Assembly (NCBI RefSeq): GCF_958295425.1 | Contig: NC_081146.1 | Location: forward strand, 16,850,458-16,914,457 | DNA from: Solea solea | Lineage: Eukaryota > Chordata > Actinopteri > Pleuronectiformes > Soleidae | Reading direction: 5' to 3' | Length of the DNA: 64,000 bases | In this document: positions 58,130 through 64,000 of the stretch, in pieces | How positions within the stretch are numbered: position 1 is the first letter of the stretch | How the letters are laid out: each line of letters starts with the position of its first letter | Program-made: the position numbers and the translations under genes | Notes under the pieces: model-generated | The model's input: only the letters and a program-made list of their open reading frames with translations | Told to the model about the DNA's origin: nothing | The model's database searches: none

Positions 58130-61100
58130 CTATCTGTGAAATGTATTGCAAGTGAGAGGTATTATCATTATTATAATTAGCTCAGATGTAGATATTGTGC
58201 CTATGACCACAAAACTAAAATAAAATAAAGTTTATATATCGGACATTCCATGACAGTGTCATACATATTTTGCTATTTGGTTACAATACTTATTGTGGTA
58301 CATATACACATAGTGGTAGAGTAAAAAAATAAACAGTTTAGGTGTACCCAAGTAAGTGGACCCTAAGTCTCAATTAATAAACACATGCTAATTAAAGTTA
58401 AAAAAGGGGGCTAAGTGTAAAATATGCTACCAGAGTACTGCCATCCAAATGAAAAAGCCAGGTACAAGAGGAACCAAGCCTATTTGAACTGCAAGAAGAA
58501 TTATATTATTAGGAGCTGCACTCATGCTCACATAAACTGTTGCTGTAAATTGAAATTATTATTATTTTTTTAATAAACCATTGTTATCACTGAAGCCAGT
58601 ATCTCAATATCCTTGTTTCCTTAATATCTGACGGCATATCAACACAATCCAATTCTTATATGCACATTGTTAAATATAATTTATTATACACAACATGCTT
58701 CTAGTTAAAAAAGTATAGAAAAAAAAATATCTTCATCATCATCTTCACCCAGTAGTAAAATACAAAGATGGAGGTGGGTGTGCTGTAAGTCACATGACAC
58801 AGTGCTGCTGATGAGAAGAGATAACGTATTCTGTCCATACTGGTGTCAGTGCAGCATGAGGCGACAGAGCAGCTGTTGATTCGTCCACGGAGAGAAACAC
58901 ACACAGAATAAGGAGCATTGTCTTTCCCAGCACATATGCCTGACAGCAAACTGTGTGTTTTGTATGTGAAATAAGAGCCTCAGTGTTGCTTGGCCTTAAT
59001 GACTGGTTATAGCAAAGTCACCAGATGCAGTGAAGCAGTGTGGCACATATGTGGATTCTGTGTGAGATTTATCCCATAATATGTGTTGTGTGTTTGTGTC
59101 ACTGCTTGAAATGATAGCGTCTTTCAAAGTATGAGTTGCATGCCTCTGACGTCCTGACATGTGTATGTTTAACACATAATCTGCTATAGAGACAATAACT
59201 TTTCAACGCCTATGGTTAAAATTGCAAAATGCACAAAAAAACCCATCAATTATCCTTTATTATGATGCTAAATAGAGGTATTTACAGGCTTATCCTTCAA
59301 TTCCAGGGTTCTAGCTGGCGCATGGTAGCGTATCGGCCGCTATGATTTGCGGCTGACATGCAAAATTGAGGATGTTGTGCTAATTTTCAATCGGCGTAAA
59401 GGTATTTTAACTGTATTTAATTGTGCAATAATGCCAGATCAAATGTGAGGAAATACTGTTTTGGGACGATCTCAACTTAAATGTGTCAAATTCACCTTCA
59501 CAGTTCTGGCATGTCCTTTGTGACGTTTAAACCCTGCCAAGATACAAAAGTATACAAAATTACCAATCAAGAATATATGGAGTAAAAAGAACAATGTTCC
59601 CCTTTGGGTACCCTTAGAATGGCAAATTTTCGCCTTAAATTTTCAAGGAGGGATCTCACCATTCCCCCCCCCCTCCCCACTTGGTCGCTGCGTTCCCTCG
59701 CCATTACCATTACGCTAAAATATAATCCTGGCTGGAACCCTGAATCCATTTAATTACTGTATATGACAACATGAGTGTATGTGTGTACATTAACCTCCTT
59801 CCAGTCGTGGGTCTATCATTATCAGGCTGCTCCATACATTACGGTCTAATTCAACCGAGGCATTTATTGCTTGGCTAACATGTATGAATGGATGTCTTGA
59901 GAGCAGCAGGTCATAACAGTCATATTGTATTGGCCATATTAGTGAGTCAATAAAAGCCCAGGGCGGCTTGATTTAATTACATTGGTAGCCTGATTACACT
60001 GCCTCCCCCTGGACTAAGTTCAGACTATATGTCATAATCATAACAATGGTGCAAATGATGAGCAGGTCAAAGTAATATCCCTTTGTGGTTTGTCGTTGCT
60101 AATCATTCTGTTAAATTATTGTGTGGTGATGTGTATTTACGATCACCCTGCAGTGTTGATTTTATTGGGTTTTGACAAATCGTGAGGAGAAAATGACAAA
60201 TGACCACAGCGCGGTCTGAATACTGGAACAGCGCAAACACGTTTCAACCACTTTTAACTTTACCTTTGTTAAAAAAGACAAAAAAGGAAAAAAACAAAAA
60301 AAAAAAACAGAGACCCTTTCTTCTTCCTGTACGCTTCCGTAACGCCCTGCAGCTCATACTATATTCATGAAAGCATGCAGGGAACAAAAATGACATGATT
60401 TGCTTTGTGGTGCTCACAGACTTAATGAACTGCACCAATCAAAGCAGACTTGTCATTTAGTCATTTTCCTAAAATAAGCAAATAAATAATTGAACAAGGT
60501 CAACATTTGCGTTGTCTTTGTTTTAAATTAAGCATTACACCCCATACCTAAATGCACCTAAATGCAACACAAAATAATTAATTTGGAAAAGTTATTTAGA
60601 CATAATTTACATATAAATGTGTTTGTATTGAAATAAAGAAATAATAAAAAAAAAACATGGTGATAAATGACACCCCCAAGACTGAAATTTACAATTAAAA
60701 TGTTAAATGTGCCGATTATAATAAAAGAACAATTTCTGTCTGACCGTTCTTCATTCAAAGTGTTTGAGCTTTGAGCGAAATTTAAGCTTTCGAGTTGCCA
60801 CTGACATTATCATGCGTTATTTTTCACTAATTGTAGCTATATTAAAAAAAAAGTTTACCTATTTTTGTATATATTATATTGCTGAAGCAAAACAAAGCAA
60901 AGTCTGCAATATACACATTATCTGCAAGAGAACAAAAGAGAGAGGGTTTTTTTTTTTTTCTTGTTGTTACAAATTAATTTACTATAAAAATGCAATTCCA
61001 CTTGGGAGAAAGGATATAGTTTTGTATGGGTCATGGTCGGAGACACGCAATACTCTTTTTGTTGAATTTATTGTGTTATATTTGAGTACTGCCCCTGCTG

Positions 61101-61149
61101 ACTACAATGAGGAACAACTGAAAACCACTCTTTATTTTATTGTGTTATA
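58130..61149. other. Non-coding stretch with complex block near 59.9 kb
   Basis: AT-rich sequence. 59820-60130 is complex and non-repetitive ('gtgagtcaataaaagccc', 'gatttaattacattgg', 'tgctaatcattctgttaaat'), the most enhancer-like block of this part. A-rich runs near 60280-60310 and 60845, T-run near 60948. No gene recognised. Confidence 0.45.
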
Positions 61150-61440
61150 ATATGCTGTATAGGGCCACATGGCTGTATAGTGGCTAGCACTATTGCGTTG
61201 CAGCAACCCGATTTGAAAGAGGGCCATTTTTACATGGAGTTTGCATGTTCTCCCCATCTGCTCCGCCTCCTCCAGGTACTCTGGCTTCCTCCCACAGTCC
61301 AGAAAACATGCACGAGGTTAATTGGACACTCAAGATTGACCGTAGGTGACTGCTTACCTGTCCAGGGTGTACCCTGCCCGCATCACACTGGGATTGACCT
61401 CTGCGACCCTCATGTGGAGGATAAAGCAGGAGACAATGAA
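61150..61440 (+). repeat. Common teleost interspersed repeat ('cttcctcccacagtcc' family), copy 2
   Basis: Reads 'gtggctagcactattgcgtt', 'acatggagtttgcatgttct', 'cccatctgctccgcctcct', 'ggcttcctcccacagtccag', 'aacatgcacgaggttaattg', 'acctgtccagggtgtaccct' and 'gaggataaagcaggagacaa'. I know this as one of the most frequent interspersed repeats in fish genomes. The ORF inside (61180-61443) is not a gene. The inverted, degraded relative is at 40262-40490. Confidence 0.85.
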
Positions 61441-64000
61441 TGAATAATATGCTGCATAATCACATAGAGTAAGATGTGCTCATTGACCAAAATTCCATGT
61501 CAGCAATTTCTTTTTATTCTGAAAACATGCAGTAAAAAAGAGCTTAATCAGACTATTTCAGTTTCAAAAAAGTAACATATCAAACAATAAAAGTAGCGCC
61601 ATCTAAAATGTCCTGGGCAACATGAGTAGATGAGCATCCCGCTGTTGCCTGCAGAGGCAGAAGTGCCACATTTTCACCACATGGTGGCAGCAAAGACACG
61701 TGTGAACATATTCCTTGTGGCCATGTGTGCATGCACGTGTGCATGCCATCACAAGTTTGACAGGACAGAGCTGATCTGACCCATGCTAATGAACGCCGCC
61801 GCTGTCGCTGACACAGACTGACACCGGGACAAGAAAAAGACCCTCTTCTCCCCAACGCCTCCATTTCTGGGCCTTGAAATAGCCTCGCATAGTCGGCTGC
61901 ATGTTTATTAGTCATGTATCAGACAGGCTTCTGATGGACAGAGATGCTCATTACCAGTTAGTGTTGCTTCAGGAGAGACCAATCTGTGCCCTGTGAGGGT
62001 CGTCACTCAGGAGCCAACGGGCCTGATCGAGGCATAAGTTGAACTTGAATAGAAACACTTGCACATTATATTTAACTGAATGAAAAAGGCTGCTCTTGCT
62101 GAAAGAATTTAAAGTTCCTGATCAGATCGAGTGTGCACGCAGCATAATGGCTATACTGTGCGAGCAGAGTATAAAGTTCTCGTGGGAGTTTTGAATAATC
62201 ATGAACGTCCCCATCCGTTCGCTTACCCTCCTCTTCAGGTATTTTCCCAGGTGCTCAGGTTACCTTACAGCACCATACATCCTTCTTTTTCTTTTATTGG
62301 AATATCTGATATTTTTGGCATCTAGGCAAATGTGACATATGCCGGCCTGAGAGGCAGACCTGCTTCTCTTCCACGCATGACATCACCATGTCTGCTTTTA
62401 ATTAAAAGACAAAAAATGTCAAGTCGGGGGGGAAATATGAGTAAAATATTTGAATTTCAATCGCTATCACATTTCCCCTTATTTCACACACTGTGCACCC
62501 GCGGAATGTGCCATACTGCCGCACATCCACCAGCGGGATCAGTCAGTGGACATTACCGCTCAGTGAAGGCTTTACAGTTCATTCATAGACTGAAGACATG
62601 CAGCACAGTCTCCCTGTAGCTGCAGGGAGATTGTGATATATATATATTTTTTTATAAAAGACCTCAGTTGCTAGTGATGCCACTACAGGCCTTTGCAGCA
62701 ATACATTGAAATAGTCAATACATAAATATAACTGTACCCAATCTACGAGATTCATCACCTGTTCCACCCATACAAAAAACAAACACGCTTTCTCTGACTG
62801 AACTACACTATATAATGTATTACACTGTGTAATTGGTCAACTTCATGCACACACACACATTCATTCACTGACGGCCGCACCCTCTTTGAAAACACCACAG
62901 TGTGCATAGGCCACTAAAGGCCTCTGCAGAGTTTTCACTGGCCATAAAAGACAGAATTATTCATTCAAATAGTCAAAGCAAGACAACACAAGTACAAACA
63001 TGCTATAGTTAAATGCTTATTCAAAATTCTCATTATGGCCATGTTGAAAACGTACAAAAATGTGTGTTTTATTAGTTCCTATTGTGACTGAAAATGAAAA
63101 TTTGCAGTGGCAAAAATTATTTTCATATTCACACTGATGATATTTTGGTGTAATTTATCCTATGTTATTAGAGCAAAGTGACCTGCCCTATGATGCATTT
63201 GAAACCTCCTATTTGTTATCATAACTTAATGCAATGCGCACTGCATTGCATTAAGTTAGATGATAAAATATGAACAAAACTGTTTTGTTATATTGCATTA
63301 TATAGTTTTGTTTTTTAGTTACTTACTTTACTTACTTAGTGAAATAATGCAATACATAGGAAACCCAGCAGATGGCAGCAGCAACACATGAAACAGCGTC
63401 CCCATTTTAGCGTCCATTCAAAAAGTTACTGCAGATACCTACAGAGACAGTCACTGATATTCACTGTATTCACTTAAACTTGATTTGAGTAAAGTATTGG
63501 TCAGTTGTTTTTAAGGAAACACAATTAGATATTCATTTTGGACTTTTTACAAATAAATCTTAAATAAAACTTAAGTAGAATTTTGATGATGAAGTAAATT
63601 CACCCGTACCCCTGAAACCCATGGGCCTGAAGTGCAAGGACAAAGGTTCAGGTGCAGAGTGGGAAGGAAAGAGGCACCACACTCTCCCTATTACAAGTCA
63701 GTTACCCAATTGAGAAAAAAGAAAAAAAGAAAAAACTCTTGAAACTGTTATTCCAAAGTAAAATAAAAAGAGTGTCAATTGTGCAGTTGTTTCCAGATGC
63801 GAGTCAGTTAAGTCAACAAAAAGTGAAACTAAACCCCTGTTATTGTCACCTAACGTTGTTAATATGTGTGTGTAAGTAACTGTCACAGATTACACTTAAG
63901 TGACATCGAGGAGATTTGAATGACATGTTATGGCAAATCAAGGATACATAAACCATGATCCCACTGACAGCAGCCACCACAATGAAAAGATAATAATCCA
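61441..64000. other. Non-coding stretch to window end, with hairpins and a strong CTCF motif
   Basis: Contains hairpins at 62604-62635 and 63222-63258 and a short CA run (62849-62858). A full-consensus CTCF motif lies at 63365-63379, and there is an A-rich patch at 63714-63735. ORFs on both strands lack domains. No exon or RNA gene recognised. Confidence 0.5.
63365..63379 (+). promoter_or_regulatory. CTCF motif, full consensus match
   Basis: CCAGCAGATGGCAGC fits CCASYAGRKGGCRSY at all 15 positions. It is the strongest insulator-type motif I saw in the window and lies about 61.5 kb 3' of the sall3 stop codon. Confidence 0.55.

Noticed and set aside
61180..61443. 87-residue ORF with an apparently complex protein
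   Set aside because: It lies entirely in a common teleost interspersed repeat.

Overview
This window reads as nuclear DNA of a ray-finned (probably acanthomorph teleost) fish. It has intron-split coding sequence with GT-AG junctions, very abundant (CA/TG)n and (TA)n microsatellites, long poly-G/poly-C runs, and several interspersed repeats I recognise as typical of teleost genomes. I see no bacterial operon, CRISPR array, rRNA or convincing tRNA.

Only one protein-coding gene is supported: the 3' end of a spalt-like zinc-finger repressor on the + strand at 1-1892. The C-terminus (ending NKEIGIN) and the last C2H2 finger pair point to sall3. Three exon segments (<1-283, 580-917, 1461-1892) join in frame to give the last 350 residues. 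The last intron falls inside the final zinc finger. A 3' UTR of roughly 1.2 kb follows, with three candidate poly(A) signals; the best is at 3084-3089 with a GT-rich stretch after it.

From about 3.1 kb to the window end (about 61 kb) I found no exon, RNA gene or promoter that I can defend. This is a gene desert 3' of sall3. It holds: (a) microsatellites and homopolymers; (b) teleost interspersed repeats, including three copies of an element with terminal inverted repeats (31.5, 39.5 and 57.6 kb), a short palindrome-ended element at 23.0 kb, two copies of a common 'cttcctcccacagtcc' repeat (40.3 and 61.2 kb) and two copies of a GGTTAGG-bearing repeat (3.5 and 17.9 kb); (c) a related pair of about 220-bp segments at 6.6 and 18.1 kb; (d) an eroded tandem array built on GTGCCCT at 39.0-39.4 kb; (e) long hairpins and palindromes; and (f) non-repetitive, homeobox-motif-rich or CpG-rich blocks that look like candidate regulatory elements. 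Sites matching CTCF (a full match at 63365-63379) and nuclear-receptor direct repeats (48.3, 51.7, 53.2 kb) stand out.

The simplest reading is the end of a developmental transcription-factor gene plus part of its long-range cis-regulatory landscape. I did not find a clearly new biological system. The most checkable unusual items are the duplicated 6.6/18.1-kb segment, the transposon family, the GTGCCCT array, the perfect 25-bp hairpin at 58.1 kb and the extra intron in sall3. Conservation claims cannot be tested from one sequence and are marked as inference.
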